From positions 23,139 to 87,138 of the forward strand of contig CAZMLE010000008.1 in assembly GCA_964567045.1 (NCBI GenBank): a DNA stretch of 64,000 bases, given 5' to 3'. Positions within the stretch are counted from its first letter, which is position 1, and each line of letters begins with the position of its first letter. The notes under the pieces were generated by a model. The model ran no database searches. It was not told where the DNA came from and saw nothing but the letters and a program-made list of their open reading frames with translations. This stretch comes from JAFNGF01 sp964567045. Lineage in GTDB: Bacteria; Planctomycetota; Phycisphaerae; Sedimentisphaerales; Anaerobacaceae. This document shows, piece after piece, positions 8,527-16,915 of the stretch. A program made the translations under genes and the position numbers.

Positions 8527-8606
8527 AAGAAGAGTCGTGAGCTTCTTGTAAAGAAAGGGCAGTCTGTGTTCCCCGTCTTATACAGACTGTATAATCATTG
8601 TTAGGC
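8527..8606 (+). repeat. 80-bp dispersed element, copy 1 (promoter-like, ends GTTAGGC)
   Basis: Nearly the same sequence recurs at 24345-24424. It holds an inverted repeat CAGTCTGT / ACAGACTG, a TATAAT at 8590-8595 and ends in GTTAGGC, which matches the attC R' box. In both places it lies about 30-40 bases upstream of a rightward gene, so it may deliver a promoter, an attC half-site, or both. Confidence 0.6.
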
Positions 8607-8645
8607 AGCCATAGACGAAATCCACTATCAAGAAAGGAGATCATC

Positions 8646-9071
8646 ATGACCGATGCTTTTTCAACTCCACACAACAGAAAAATGACACTTATCCTCCTGG
8701 CGATCTGTGGCTTGCTGGCAATTGCCGCTCGCGTTGTAGGTATCAACGATAATCTGCCCGGCATACTGCTAGCCTTCCTTGCGGCGACTGCCTTTGTCCT
8801 TGCATTCGTTCACCCCTGGCGAACCGCAAAGAAGTTCCTGTTCCTCCTCCTGGCGTCGGTGCTCGGTTTTGTTCTCTACATCATCCTGAACATCATTTTA
8901 GATTCTCTCGCCCAAAACCCGGCAACATCGGGCGCACTCCAGGATCTGATACAAAGCCCCGTCGTCAATGCCCTTAGTTTGATCATCGCCATGGTCTGCC
9001 CTGCGGCCTTCATCGTTGGCACAGTCGGCTCGGTTGCCATGTTTATTCGTAGCCGTCGTCAGACAACGTGA
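8646..9071 (+). CDS. Small integral membrane protein
   Basis: 141 residues from an ATG with AAAGGAG seven bases upstream. Four hydrophobic segments are visible: LILLAICGLLAIAARVVG, LLAFLAATAFVLAFV, FLFLLLASVLGFVLYIILNI and LIIAMVCPAAFIVGTVGSVA, with a short basic tail. No family recognised. It begins about 40 bases after a repeat that ends in GTTAGGC and stops 16 bases before a GCCTAAC, the spacing expected of a single-gene integron cassette. Confidence 0.6.
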   Translation: MTDAFSTPHNRKMTLILLAICGLLAIAARVVGINDNLPGILLAFLAATAFVLAFVHPWRTAKKFLFLLLASVLGFVLYIILNIILDSLAQNPATSGALQDLIQSPVVNALSLIIAMVCPAAFIVGTVGSVAMFIRSRRQTT

Positions 9072-9086
9072 ATCCGTGAAGCGGCT

Positions 9087-9211
9087 GCCTAACATCGGCT
9101 CCAGCGGACAGCGGCTTCGCCGCTCGAATCGCAGCCATTTTTCGCGGTGGTGGTAGAATCAAAGTGTAAGCTCGGCGAACCCGCCGCTGCCGCTGAGCCA
9201 AACCGTTCTGC
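9087..9211 (+). repeat. attC-like recombination site (integron cassette), long form
   Basis: GCCTAAC (9087-9093, R''), then GGCTCCAGCGG (9097-9107, L''), a long inner hairpin region including AGCGGCTTCGCCGCT, then CCGCTGAGCC (9190-9199, L'), five bases, GTTCTGC (9205-9211, degenerate R'). The two L arms pair perfectly except for one extra C, the extrahelical base that attC sites use for strand choice. Size about 125 bases, within the range of long attC sites. Confidence 0.5.
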
Positions 9212-9230
9212 AACCGACCGGAACAGCAAG

Positions 9231-10016
9231 ATGACAGACTACGAAATCGTCGACACCAACGCCGAGAACATCAGCAGTTGCAGCTTCTGTGGCTACAAAG
9301 ACGCCAACAACCTGGGACATCGTCGTAAAACGGATTGGCTGAAGGAGCGCTACGCGGAAGGCCTAAGGTTCAAAGTGCTCCGCTCACAGAGATTTGGTGA
9401 TATTGGGATGATCGAATACGCCCTTGGCAATCATGCCTGGAGACCTGTGGAGGCGGAGGGCTACCTTGTCATCCATTGCCTGATGGTCAACAGCAAGCAC
9501 AAGGGCAAGGGGCTGGGCACTCTGCTGTTGAACAGTTGTCTCAGGGACGCAAAGAAGAGTAAGTGCCGAGGGGTCGCAGTTGTGACCAGTTCCGATAGTT
9601 TCATGGCACGAAGTGATTTCTTCATCAAGGCTGGTTTTGTCTCGGTGGAGAGCTCCCCGCCTTACGAACTGCTCGTCAAGAAGCTCAAAAGAGCAGCCCC
9701 GGATCCTCGTTTCATCGTCAAAAAGGAGCGACTATTGAAGAGGCACAAGAAGGGCCTCACGATCCTGGCTGCGGATCAGTGCCCTATGGTTCCAAAGTGC
9801 GTGGCGGACATTGCGAAGATGTCCAGAGCCTTGGGGCTAGAACCGAAAGTAGTTCGAGTCAGGAGCGCCAAGGCGTCAAGGGAGCTCCCGACGCCCTATG
9901 GCATGTTCAGTATCCTTTACGATGGGAAGCTGATCGCAGACCGTCCTGTCAGCGGAACGAGATTCTGGTTCATTATGAGGGAGATTGCAAAACCAGCCAG
10001 TGGAGCGGACGGCTGA
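9231..10016 (+). CDS. GNAT N-acetyltransferase with C-terminal YoaP-like domain
   Basis: 261 residues from the ATG at 9231; a longer frame to 9147 would lie inside the attC-like site. Residues about 60-165 are GNAT: YLVIHCLMVNSKHKGKGLGT supplies the acetyl-CoA-binding Q/RxxGxG/A-type loop, followed by SFMARSDFFIKAGFVSVE. Residues about 170-260 resemble the YoaP C-terminal domain (ILAADQCPMVPKCVADIAKM, then ELPTPYGMFSILYDGKLIAD). Substrate unknown. The stop codon lies inside the next attC-like palindrome, as is common for cassette genes. Confidence 0.75.
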   Translation: MTDYEIVDTNAENISSCSFCGYKDANNLGHRRKTDWLKERYAEGLRFKVLRSQRFGDIGMIEYALGNHAWRPVEAEGYLVIHCLMVNSKHKGKGLGTLLLNSCLRDAKKSKCRGVAVVTSSDSFMARSDFFIKAGFVSVESSPPYELLVKKLKRAAPDPRFIVKKERLLKRHKKGLTILAADQCPMVPKCVADIAKMSRALGLEPKVVRVRSAKASRELPTPYGMFSILYDGKLIADRPVSGTRFWFIMREIAKPASGADG

Positions 10017-10043
10017 TCGCCGCCGCTCACCGGCACGTTCGAC
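9987..10043 (+). repeat. attC-like recombination site, short form
   Basis: AAC (9991-9993), five bases, arm AGTGGAGCGGACGGC, loop TGATC, arm GCCGCCGCTCACC, five bases, GTT (10037). The arms pair with two unpaired bases on one side (an extra G and an extra A), the hallmark of folded attC sites, and the AAC/GTT ends with 5-base spacers match attC geometry. R' reads GTTCGAC, off consensus at one position; R'' (GCAAAAC) is poor. Confidence 0.5.
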
Positions 10044-10096
10044 ACAACAGAGGAGGCATGCCGTCGGCGATCCCCAACTCTGTACAACCGGGGGCA

Positions 10097-12544
10097 TTAT
10101 AAATCACCTTGGCGCACTTCGAGGATCTGCAACGGCTGGCCTGGGCGGTCAAGCCTGCACTTAATCGCGCCTTTACTTTCTAAACCATGTGCCTTAAGCA
10201 TTGCACGGTCGTCTGTGGGCAGAAGGGCGGTGAACTGGCCATCAGACAATTTCACCTGCAGGGCGTAGCCGCCTTCTATCCGCTCCAGGCTCGCTTGCCG
10301 GGGGACCGGCTCCTGAATCCGGTGCGGGCGATAAAGCGTAACGAACTCTATCCGGCTGTTCTTTGCCGGCGTGGTTGCTGTCAGATGCCACTCGCGCACC
10401 TTAATACGCTCGCGCGGATTAGGGTCGTACTGGTCGGTCTGCTCGAAAGATAAATCTGCCGGCGTCAAAAAATTGATGTCGCACGCTACATCGGCGTTTC
10501 GCACGCGAATATTGTGCTGGTCTTGGACAGCAATCTTGTTGACGGCGTGAAGCCAGTATTCGTACGTCGAAGGTTCTTTAGCCTGCAGCCGATCGTAGAC
10601 AACCACCAATTCGGGTTTGACAAAAATAATGGCACGTGTAAAACGCGAAAGCGCCGGTTCACTCGTCTGGGCGGAGCCAGCCGTAGCCTGATAGGCCTGT
10701 CCGGCCTCGCCAACAACGATGTCCATAGCAGGCGTGGTCTTGAAAGCAACGATTTTGCCCCGCGCGTCGGCAGTGCGCTTGGCCTGGCCCTGTTTGTTGA
10801 CCGTGATATTGTTGACCGAGCGGGTGCTCCAAACCCAGTTTTTGTGGTGGTCGCTTCCGTAGATGTCGTAGTGGCCGCTTCGCACCAGCAGTCGTTGGCC
10901 GTACGCCCAAAGTACAAACGAATTGTTTGCCTCGTTGCCGTGGGACTGGGTTCCAAACGGGCTCGACTTAAAGATCACTTGCACGTCCTCTTTCGCATCC
11001 TTGAGTGTCGTGTTGAGGTAGGCCTGTCCGGTACCTCTAAATAGGCGCGACGTGGGCAGGTCATCAGGCGGCTTGGGTCCTGCCTTCGGCAAAGTGCCCC
11101 GAATAAAGCCGATATAACCTGTCGTCTTTTTCGGGCCGCCCATTTGCTGGACGTACCATTGCCAGTGCCCATTGCCGGCCTGGGCCGCCAATTCGCTCAT
11201 CAGCGGCACATTCTCCGAAGCAGTCCGAGGTGCGGCCCCATCGCCAAAGCCTCCATCGTTCTTGCCCGGCGGCATCAAATACATCGGATAGTAGCCGACC
11301 TTGGCGAAGTAAGGCTTGTTGTATGCGTTGATGCCCATTGCCTCGCGCATCACGTCGGCCCACCAGGTGAATCGGCTGATGTAGCTGCTCCAGTAACTGG
11401 AGCCTTCGTGCCAGGCGCCATCTTCATCGCTCCAGACCGGATACACATTGAAAAAGACGTTAGCCGCAAACCACACCCAGTCTTCAGCGCCGTCAATCTC
11501 ATTCAGAAAGGCGATGCCGACCTCGCCCAGCTTATGCCAGGCCCGATTGGAGTGGCTGGAGTACGGCTGCCACAAATGGCGGGGGCACAAATGCTGATAC
11601 ATCTCTTCGCCGCGAACCTTCATCACGGCCCGGCAGATATTCTTTTCATCCTCGGTCAGAAGGTCATTAAGGAATGTGTACGTGCGCGAGAAGTAGTAGG
11701 CGTAAGGCATACCCGCCTCATCGTTGTAGCGGTAGCCCGTGCTGCCTTTTGGATCCCACTTTGCGCATTCCAGCAGAATTCGCTTGGCCTCTTGCCCATA
11801 CTTCTGGTTGCCGCCCAGCAGACGGGTAAATGCCAGCGTCGCGGCGCTATTTAATGCGTTAATCGTATAGACGCGGTTGCCCCACCAGATTTCGCGCCAT
11901 TCTTCGCTGAGCTGTTGCATTCCGGCAGGGTACTTCGGCGGCTCTTTGGTCGAAGGTCGGCTGGCAAGAATCTTCTCACATTCTTGCACAAGTCCGCGAT
12001 ATTCGGCGCTCATTTCGCCTCGCGCAAGTTTCCGCAGCCGATCCAGATTCTCTGGCCGCATGAAGAGACGCGGATGGCTTTTGGGTATCCGCGAAATCAG
12101 TTCCTGGCGCGCCGGCAGCGGCATCGCCACCGCGTCTTGGGTAATGGTAAATGTTCGCGGCTGACTCCAGTTTGTGTACGCGCCTCGTCCGTCCTTTCCA
12201 CGATACCGCCACGCGTAAGTTCCCGGCTGGAAAACTCGCGGAGGGCAGTGAACGTTGAATTCGAGATTTTTCGCTTCATATTCGACCTTCTCAAACTTGG
12301 TGTCACGCGCGCACTCGATTTCCCAGGTCAATCCCTTTTGAGGCCGCCAACTGAAGCTCGGCGGATTCACCTGCGAGACCGTCCCTTCGGCAGGGCGGTA
12401 GCCCCATTCTTCAGGGCCGGCAGGGCGTTCATCCAGCTTGAGATTCGGCTGCCCAGTCAGTGCCGGCACGATCAAAAGCAGCACAAGCAGACTGGCCCGC
12501 CAGACGTATGGCGGGCTGCTCACGGTGATCTTTTTAGATTTCAT
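10097..12544 (-). CDS. Exported DUF4962/heparinase II/III-type polysaccharide lyase-like protein
   Basis: 815 residues starting with a signal peptide (VWRASLLVLLLIVPALTG). A beta-rich front domain ends near RTFTITQDAV; residues about 150-520 form the alpha-toroid of the heparinase II/III group (SHPRLFMRPENLDRLRKLAR, YRYNDEAGMPYAYYFSRTYT, HSNRAWHKLGEVGIAFLNEI, DGAWHEGSSYWSSYISRF); the rest is the beta-sandwich region with FGTQSHGNEANNSFVLWAYG and HYDIYGSDHHKNWVW. The N/H/Y/H-containing motifs are those of uronate-cleaving lyases acting on alginate- or glycosaminoglycan-like chains in the periplasm. It overlaps pyrD by ATGA, so it is expressed with dihydroorotate dehydrogenase, an odd but clear arrangement. 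Confidence 0.8.
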   Translation of the reverse strand: MKSKKITVSSPPYVWRASLLVLLLIVPALTGQPNLKLDERPAGPEEWGYRPAEGTVSQVNPPSFSWRPQKGLTWEIECARDTKFEKVEYEAKNLEFNVHCPPRVFQPGTYAWRYRGKDGRGAYTNWSQPRTFTITQDAVAMPLPARQELISRIPKSHPRLFMRPENLDRLRKLARGEMSAEYRGLVQECEKILASRPSTKEPPKYPAGMQQLSEEWREIWWGNRVYTINALNSAATLAFTRLLGGNQKYGQEAKRILLECAKWDPKGSTGYRYNDEAGMPYAYYFSRTYTFLNDLLTEDEKNICRAVMKVRGEEMYQHLCPRHLWQPYSSHSNRAWHKLGEVGIAFLNEIDGAEDWVWFAANVFFNVYPVWSDEDGAWHEGSSYWSSYISRFTWWADVMREAMGINAYNKPYFAKVGYYPMYLMPPGKNDGGFGDGAAPRTASENVPLMSELAAQAGNGHWQWYVQQMGGPKKTTGYIGFIRGTLPKAGPKPPDDLPTSRLFRGTGQAYLNTTLKDAKEDVQVIFKSSPFGTQSHGNEANNSFVLWAYGQRLLVRSGHYDIYGSDHHKNWVWSTRSVNNITVNKQGQAKRTADARGKIVAFKTTPAMDIVVGEAGQAYQATAGSAQTSEPALSRFTRAIIFVKPELVVVYDRLQAKEPSTYEYWLHAVNKIAVQDQHNIRVRNADVACDINFLTPADLSFEQTDQYDPNPRERIKVREWHLTATTPAKNSRIEFVTLYRPHRIQEPVPRQASLERIEGGYALQVKLSDGQFTALLPTDDRAMLKAHGLESKGAIKCRLDRPGQPLQILEVRQGDL

Positions 12545-13485
12545 GCGTTTTCCTCCGAAAGTGAGCCGATTAGTTCTTTGATATTCGCAACGCCGTGGCG
12601 GGCGCAGTATTTTCTTATGCCCTCAATGATTTTCAGCGCGCAGCCCGGCTCAATGAAATTTGCCGTGCCGATAGCAACTGCTGTCGCCCCGGCGATAATA
12701 AATTCAATAGCATCAGACGCGGTCCTGATTCCGCCCATGCCCAGAACCGGTATGCCGCGAGCTTTAGCTACCTCATTGTAGACCTTATTCACCAGGTAAA
12801 CTGCTATTGGTTTTATCGCCGGGCCCGACAATCCGCCAGTTTTGTTGGCAAGAACCGGCTTACGAGTTTCAATGTCGATAACCATCGCCGTAAAGGTATT
12901 TATAAGGCTAAGTGCATTAGCCCCTGCATCGACCGCCGCCCGTGCAATTGCGCTGATGTCCGTCACGCAGGGCGATAGTTTCACCATCAAAATCTTTTGA
13001 CCGGCTGCTTTCCTGACAGCCGACGTAATCTCCGTCACCTGCTCCGGGTCTCTGCCGAAACTTATCCCGCCTTTCTCGACATTTGGGCAGCTAATATTCA
13101 GCTCAAGTCCAGCTATCGCTTTTTCGTTAGCCAGCCGCTCAGTGACAGTGACATATTCGGCAATGGTCTCACCGGCGACATTTACAAAAACCGGCACGGC
13201 CATTTTCTCGATAACGGGCAATTTTTCTTGGATGAATTTATCCAGGCCGACGTTAGCCAAGCCGATCGCATTAAGCATCCCGGCATCGGTCTCCACGATT
13301 CGCGGTGTAGCGTGGCCGGCTCTTGGCTTGAGCGTGATGCTTTTGGCAATAAATCCGCCGAGCTGGTTTATGTCCATAAAATCCGCCAGCTCATCAGCAT
13401 ATCCGCACGTCCCCGAAGCTGTGAACACGGGATTCGCTAACCGGATCCCAGCAAATTCGACCGCTGTATTAACTGATTCAGTCAT
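12541..13485 (-). CDS. pyrD: Dihydroorotate dehydrogenase B, catalytic subunit
   Basis: About 314 residues. Oxidises dihydroorotate to orotate in pyrimidine synthesis using FMN. Visible motifs: NPVFTASGTCGYADEL at the N-terminus, LELNISCPNVEKGGISFG around residue 130 (the FMN/substrate loop), LMVKLSPCVTDI, NTFTAMVIDIETRKP and GMGGIRTASDAIEFI at the phosphate-binding end. The Cys in NISCPN region and the presence of a pyrK gene nearby mark class 1B, which passes electrons through PyrK to NAD+. ATG at 13485; a GTG two codons upstream is also possible. Cytoplasmic. Confidence 0.93.
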   Translation of the reverse strand: MTESVNTAVEFAGIRLANPVFTASGTCGYADELADFMDINQLGGFIAKSITLKPRAGHATPRIVETDAGMLNAIGLANVGLDKFIQEKLPVIEKMAVPVFVNVAGETIAEYVTVTERLANEKAIAGLELNISCPNVEKGGISFGRDPEQVTEITSAVRKAAGQKILMVKLSPCVTDISAIARAAVDAGANALSLINTFTAMVIDIETRKPVLANKTGGLSGPAIKPIAVYLVNKVYNEVAKARGIPVLGMGGIRTASDAIEFIIAGATAVAIGTANFIEPGCALKIIEGIRKYCARHGVANIKELIGSLSEENA

Positions 13486-13495
13486 AATCACAATT

Positions 13496-13921
13496 TCATT
13501 CTACCCTTAAGCCATACCAGGATAGACCGATTCCTAACAAATATACAACTGCGAATATGATATTAACTCCTAAGGTCTTGTTACCTATAAAAGAGTCGGC
13601 GACAAATCCTAATATCTGGCCTATTCCCATAGTAATGAGTAATGCCCAGAAAGCCCATCTTTGTCCCTGTACCAACCCCATCCAAATCACAAAAATACTT
13701 AGTAGACAAAACGTAACTACGGCCGAATTGAAATAAACCGCTAACGACTTGAACGTTGTAAGGACCTGCTTATCTAAGCGAACTATCCCTGCCTGTTCTA
13801 ATGAAACATACAAGATGGGTGGATTCTTCCCCAAAAATATAATTGCAACAAGTATACCTGTCGCCAGAAGAAGATTAAATGCCGCCCCAATAGTAAGGAC
13901 AACTGCTCCGATCTTTAGCAT
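13496..13921 (-). CDS. Four-helix membrane protein of unknown function
   Basis: 141 residues. Four hydrophobic stretches: VVLTIGAAFNLLLATGILVA, VVTFCLLSIFVIWMGLV, WAFWALLITMGIGQILGFV and NIIFAVVYLLGIGLSWYGL. It separates pyrK from pyrD within the leftward operon and ends 10 bases before pyrD. I recognise no family. The base composition is slightly richer in AT than the pyr genes on both sides, suggesting it was inserted between them. Confidence 0.6.
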   Translation of the reverse strand: MLKIGAVVLTIGAAFNLLLATGILVAIIFLGKNPPILYVSLEQAGIVRLDKQVLTTFKSLAVYFNSAVVTFCLLSIFVIWMGLVQGQRWAFWALLITMGIGQILGFVADSFIGNKTLGVNIIFAVVYLLGIGLSWYGLRVE

Positions 13922-13972
13922 TTTGACCTCTATATAATGCCCGAGGCTCCCAAAGATACTTTTTGCTGACGA

Positions 13973-14915
13973 CTATTCATTGAATACTACTTCTCTGCTG
14001 TCAAACACAGGGCCATCCTCGCAGCATAGCCTATAAATAGTCTCAGCCGAACCACCCACCTTGCATTCGACTGCGCAGCTTTGGCAGACGCCGAAGCCGC
14101 AGGCCATCCGGCGCTCCATGCTGACCTGGCAGTCGATTCTCTTTTGCTCAGCAATCTCAGCGAGCTTTGTCAGCATCGCTTCGGGGCCGCAACTATAAAT
14201 AATAGTGCTCTGCGGTGATGGGCGAGTCTCCTCAAGCCATTGCGTAAGGCAGTCGGTTACGGTTCCGGCAAATCCGGCGGAGCCATCGTCTGTCGCTGCC
14301 AGCGATTTTATGCCATACCTGGCAAATTCCGGAAGCGAAAAGCCCAACTCTTGCGAGATCGCATCCAACCGGCCCTCAAAAGGTAGGTCCTTTGCAGTCT
14401 TGGCGCCGGCAAATGCAACGACCACAATCTGAGGGTAATTAGCGGTAAGGAGCTTTGCCAGATGCTGCAAAGGCGGGACTCCCATACCTCCGCTGATCAG
14501 CAAAGCCATTTTCTTGCCGGCAGGTACGGAAAAACCATTTCCCAAAGGCCCAATTACACTTATCGAGGCGCCCGGCGAAAGTGTCGTCATTCGCAAGGTC
14601 GCAGGGCCAAGGACGCGGTAGAGGACTTCGGCGACGGTTTTATCTGCCCGGCTGGTCATATCTGCGAAACTAAACGGTCTTCGCAGCAGAATCTTTCGCC
14701 GGGCTGCATCGGCCAAATCATCCGGCATTGCCTCTGCCGGCGGCAGGGCGGCAGTTGAAAGGTCTAACTGAGCAAATTGCCCAGGCTTAAATTCAGCGAA
14801 GGCCTCAGCGCCCGCGCCGGAAAACTCCAATGCCAGGCGGTAGAATCGCTGCCCTATGTGCTTATTCGCTCTGACAACTGCTGAAAAAATGCCCTTATTT
14901 GTCGTGTTCGGCCAC
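13973..14915 (-). CDS. pyrK: Dihydroorotate dehydrogenase electron transfer subunit, start region frameshifted
   Basis: The FAD and [2Fe-2S] subunit that moves electrons from PyrD to NAD+. Core motifs: LLRRPFSFADM (FAD binding), ALLISGGMGVPPLQHLAKLL (NAD binding) and the cluster ligands CGFGVCQSC with a later RLCCEDGP. Upstream of the first in-frame TTG (14830) the frame still encodes family-like sequence (KGIFSAVVRANKHIGQRFYR) but holds no ATG or GTG. A GTG at 14915, one base after the symporter stop, opens MAEHDK and then hits TAA at 14895-14897; removing one base would join it to KGIFSAVV. So either a single-base frameshift (real or assembly) or an unusual start. Confidence 0.85.
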
Positions 14916-14916
14916 C

Positions 14917-16500
14917 TTACCAGAAGATAATGTAAAGAGTTACGGTAATTGCTATGATTATGGCACCCAGCCAGATAACCGACCGTGTCGGCTTCATATC
15001 AAATTCCTCTCGGACCGGCATCCTTCTCGGCTGAGCCAGCGGCTGCAACACGGTAAGCACCGCCATCACAATCAGAATCACACCAAATGTTATCGCCATC
15101 CGGTTCAGAAAGGCAATCTCAATAATCTGGACGTTCTGAAAAAGTGGAATGCTGCCGCAGAATATCAGCAGAATTCCATAGAGAATTGGGTTAAGAACCA
15201 GAGCCGCAACACCCGCCGAGGCGGGTGCCCGTTTGAAGATAAGTCCGAACGCAAACGCCGCCAGAATACCCGGCGAAATAAAGCCCTGGAACTCCTGGAT
15301 ATACGTGAAGATGCCTTTCAGACTCGGATGATTCAGATTCGGGGCAATCAAACAACCAACAATGACGAACACTCCCGTTGTAATCCTGCCCGTCCGTATC
15401 AGGCTCTTTTGTGACGCATCCTTTCTTAAGTGACGTTTGTACAAATCCATCGTGAATATTGTCGAAGCCGAGTTCAGCATCGACGCCAGACTGCTGATAA
15501 CTGCTCCGCTTATGGCCGCGAATATAAACGCTCGATAGCCTGGCCCAACCAGGTTCCTTATCAGCAGGGGATACGCCGCGTCCGTCTTAGCCGCGCTCAT
15601 CTGGCTTCCGTATAGCTGCCACGACATTATTCCGGGAAATATGATGATGAACGGAATAAGCAGCTTCAAAAACGCTGCAAAGATGATCCCCAACTGTCCC
15701 TGCCGTAGCGTTTTTGCTGCAAGGGCCCTCTGCATAATATATTGATTCAGGCCCCAATAGTAAAAGTTCGGAATCCACAGACCGACCACCAGCGCCGTCC
15801 ACGGCAGCACCGCATGGTCGCGGGGCAGAATCATGTGCAGCTTGTCGGCATTGTGCTCAAAGAAGTTGCGAACGCCAATTGCCTTGAAGCCCAGCACCAT
15901 CGTCATCGCTCCGCCGACAATCAAAGCCGATCCCTGGAAAAGGTCCGCCCAGGCCACAGCTTTTAGTCCGCCCCAAATCGTATATAGGGCCGCGATGCCG
16001 CCTATCACCACAATCCCGTACACCAGATGTCTTTGGTTCTCCAGGTCGCCGAATAATGTCTGTAGCGTCAACCCTCCCGAATATATCACCGCTGCGATGG
16101 TAACGAAAACATATATGAGCATCGTGTAGAACGCCATGATCGCACGGGCCGAAGGGTGATAACGATACTCAAGATATTCCGGAATCGTGTAAATGCCAGC
16201 CTTCAAAAACTTTGGTATGAAAACGAAACACACGGCGACCAGCGTGATGGCCGCTATCCACTCGTAGCCGGCGATCGCCATACCGGCGATGCCGGCTCCC
16301 TGGCCAGCCATCCCAACGAAGTGCTCGGTGGAGATATTCGCCGCTATCAGTGACAGGCCGATTAAAGGCCAGTACAGCTCCCTGCTGGCAAGAAAGAAAT
16401 CCTCACTGGTTTTTTCCCGCCGGCTCTTGTACATGCTCACGCCGACGACCACAGCGAAGAACGCCACAAATGTGCCAACATCAAGAATAGTCAGCCCCAT
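14917..16500 (-). CDS. Sodium:solute symporter (SSS/SLC5 family), sugar-type
   Basis: 527 residues with about 14 hydrophobic helices. ATG preceded by AAAGGAA. The N-terminus LTILDVGTFVAFFAVVVGVS, then SEDFFLASRELYWPLIGLSL and NISTEHFVGMAGQGAGIA, is the SGLT-like opening; YTIPEYLEYRYHPSARAIMA and the helix ISGAVISSLASMLNSASTIF (the Na+-site helix 8) follow. The closest character is the SglT/glucose-galactose branch rather than proline or pantothenate. Located just upstream of pyrK and, further on, the lyase, so it may import the lyase products. Inner membrane. Confidence 0.85.
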   Translation of the reverse strand: MGLTILDVGTFVAFFAVVVGVSMYKSRREKTSEDFFLASRELYWPLIGLSLIAANISTEHFVGMAGQGAGIAGMAIAGYEWIAAITLVAVCFVFIPKFLKAGIYTIPEYLEYRYHPSARAIMAFYTMLIYVFVTIAAVIYSGGLTLQTLFGDLENQRHLVYGIVVIGGIAALYTIWGGLKAVAWADLFQGSALIVGGAMTMVLGFKAIGVRNFFEHNADKLHMILPRDHAVLPWTALVVGLWIPNFYYWGLNQYIMQRALAAKTLRQGQLGIIFAAFLKLLIPFIIIFPGIMSWQLYGSQMSAAKTDAAYPLLIRNLVGPGYRAFIFAAISGAVISSLASMLNSASTIFTMDLYKRHLRKDASQKSLIRTGRITTGVFVIVGCLIAPNLNHPSLKGIFTYIQEFQGFISPGILAAFAFGLIFKRAPASAGVAALVLNPILYGILLIFCGSIPLFQNVQIIEIAFLNRMAITFGVILIVMAVLTVLQPLAQPRRMPVREEFDMKPTRSVIWLGAIIIAITVTLYIIFW

Positions 16501-16572
16501 AACACGTTCCTTTCCGTTATTCGTGCTTCAGCCAATGCTTGACTGAACTGTCTCAGCCAGGCTGGGTTGTAC

Positions 16573-16914
16573 TTAGCCTTGTAGTGCCTCGAGTGTATCC
16601 ATCACCACGGGAATATGGGTGTACGCGGGTCCGCCACCCATCATTACGGCCACCGAAGCGGCCTCGAGAATTTGTTTTTTTGTGGCCCCTGCGTCTAGGC
16701 AGTTTTGCACGTGGCCTTTGATACAGGGCACACAGCACTGGGCCACGCCAATGCCCAGAGCAATCAACTCCTTCTCCCGGACGGTCAGAGCACCATCCTG
16801 CATGACTTTGGTGAATAGTCCCGCAAAGCCGTTGACCGTCTCGGGAATCTGCTGTTTCATTTTCGCCACGTCGTTCTTGAATTTCTCGAAGAACTCTTCT
16901 GCCTCCTGTCCCAT
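16573..16914 (-). CDS. Carboxymuconolactone decarboxylase/AhpD-like protein
   Basis: 113 residues from ATG 16914, whose AAGGA lies in the last codons of nnrD; a longer frame inside nnrD is less likely. The core FTKVMQDGALTVREKELIALGIGVAQCCVPCIKGHVQ contains CVPCIKGH, the CxxCxxxH redox motif of AhpD-like proteins, followed by ILEAASVAVMMGGGPAYTH. Members act as alkylhydroperoxidase partners or decarboxylases; the intact CxxC favours a redox role here. Cytoplasmic. Confidence 0.85.
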   Translation of the reverse strand: MGQEAEEFFEKFKNDVAKMKQQIPETVNGFAGLFTKVMQDGALTVREKELIALGIGVAQCCVPCIKGHVQNCLDAGATKKQILEAASVAVMMGGGPAYTHIPVVMDTLEALQG

Positions 16915-16915
16915 G

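Noticed and set aside
8432..8764. Leftward frame sharing a NDYTVCIRR-like peptide with one at 24227-24457
   Set aside because: The shared peptide only reflects the 80-bp repeat; neither frame looks like a gene.
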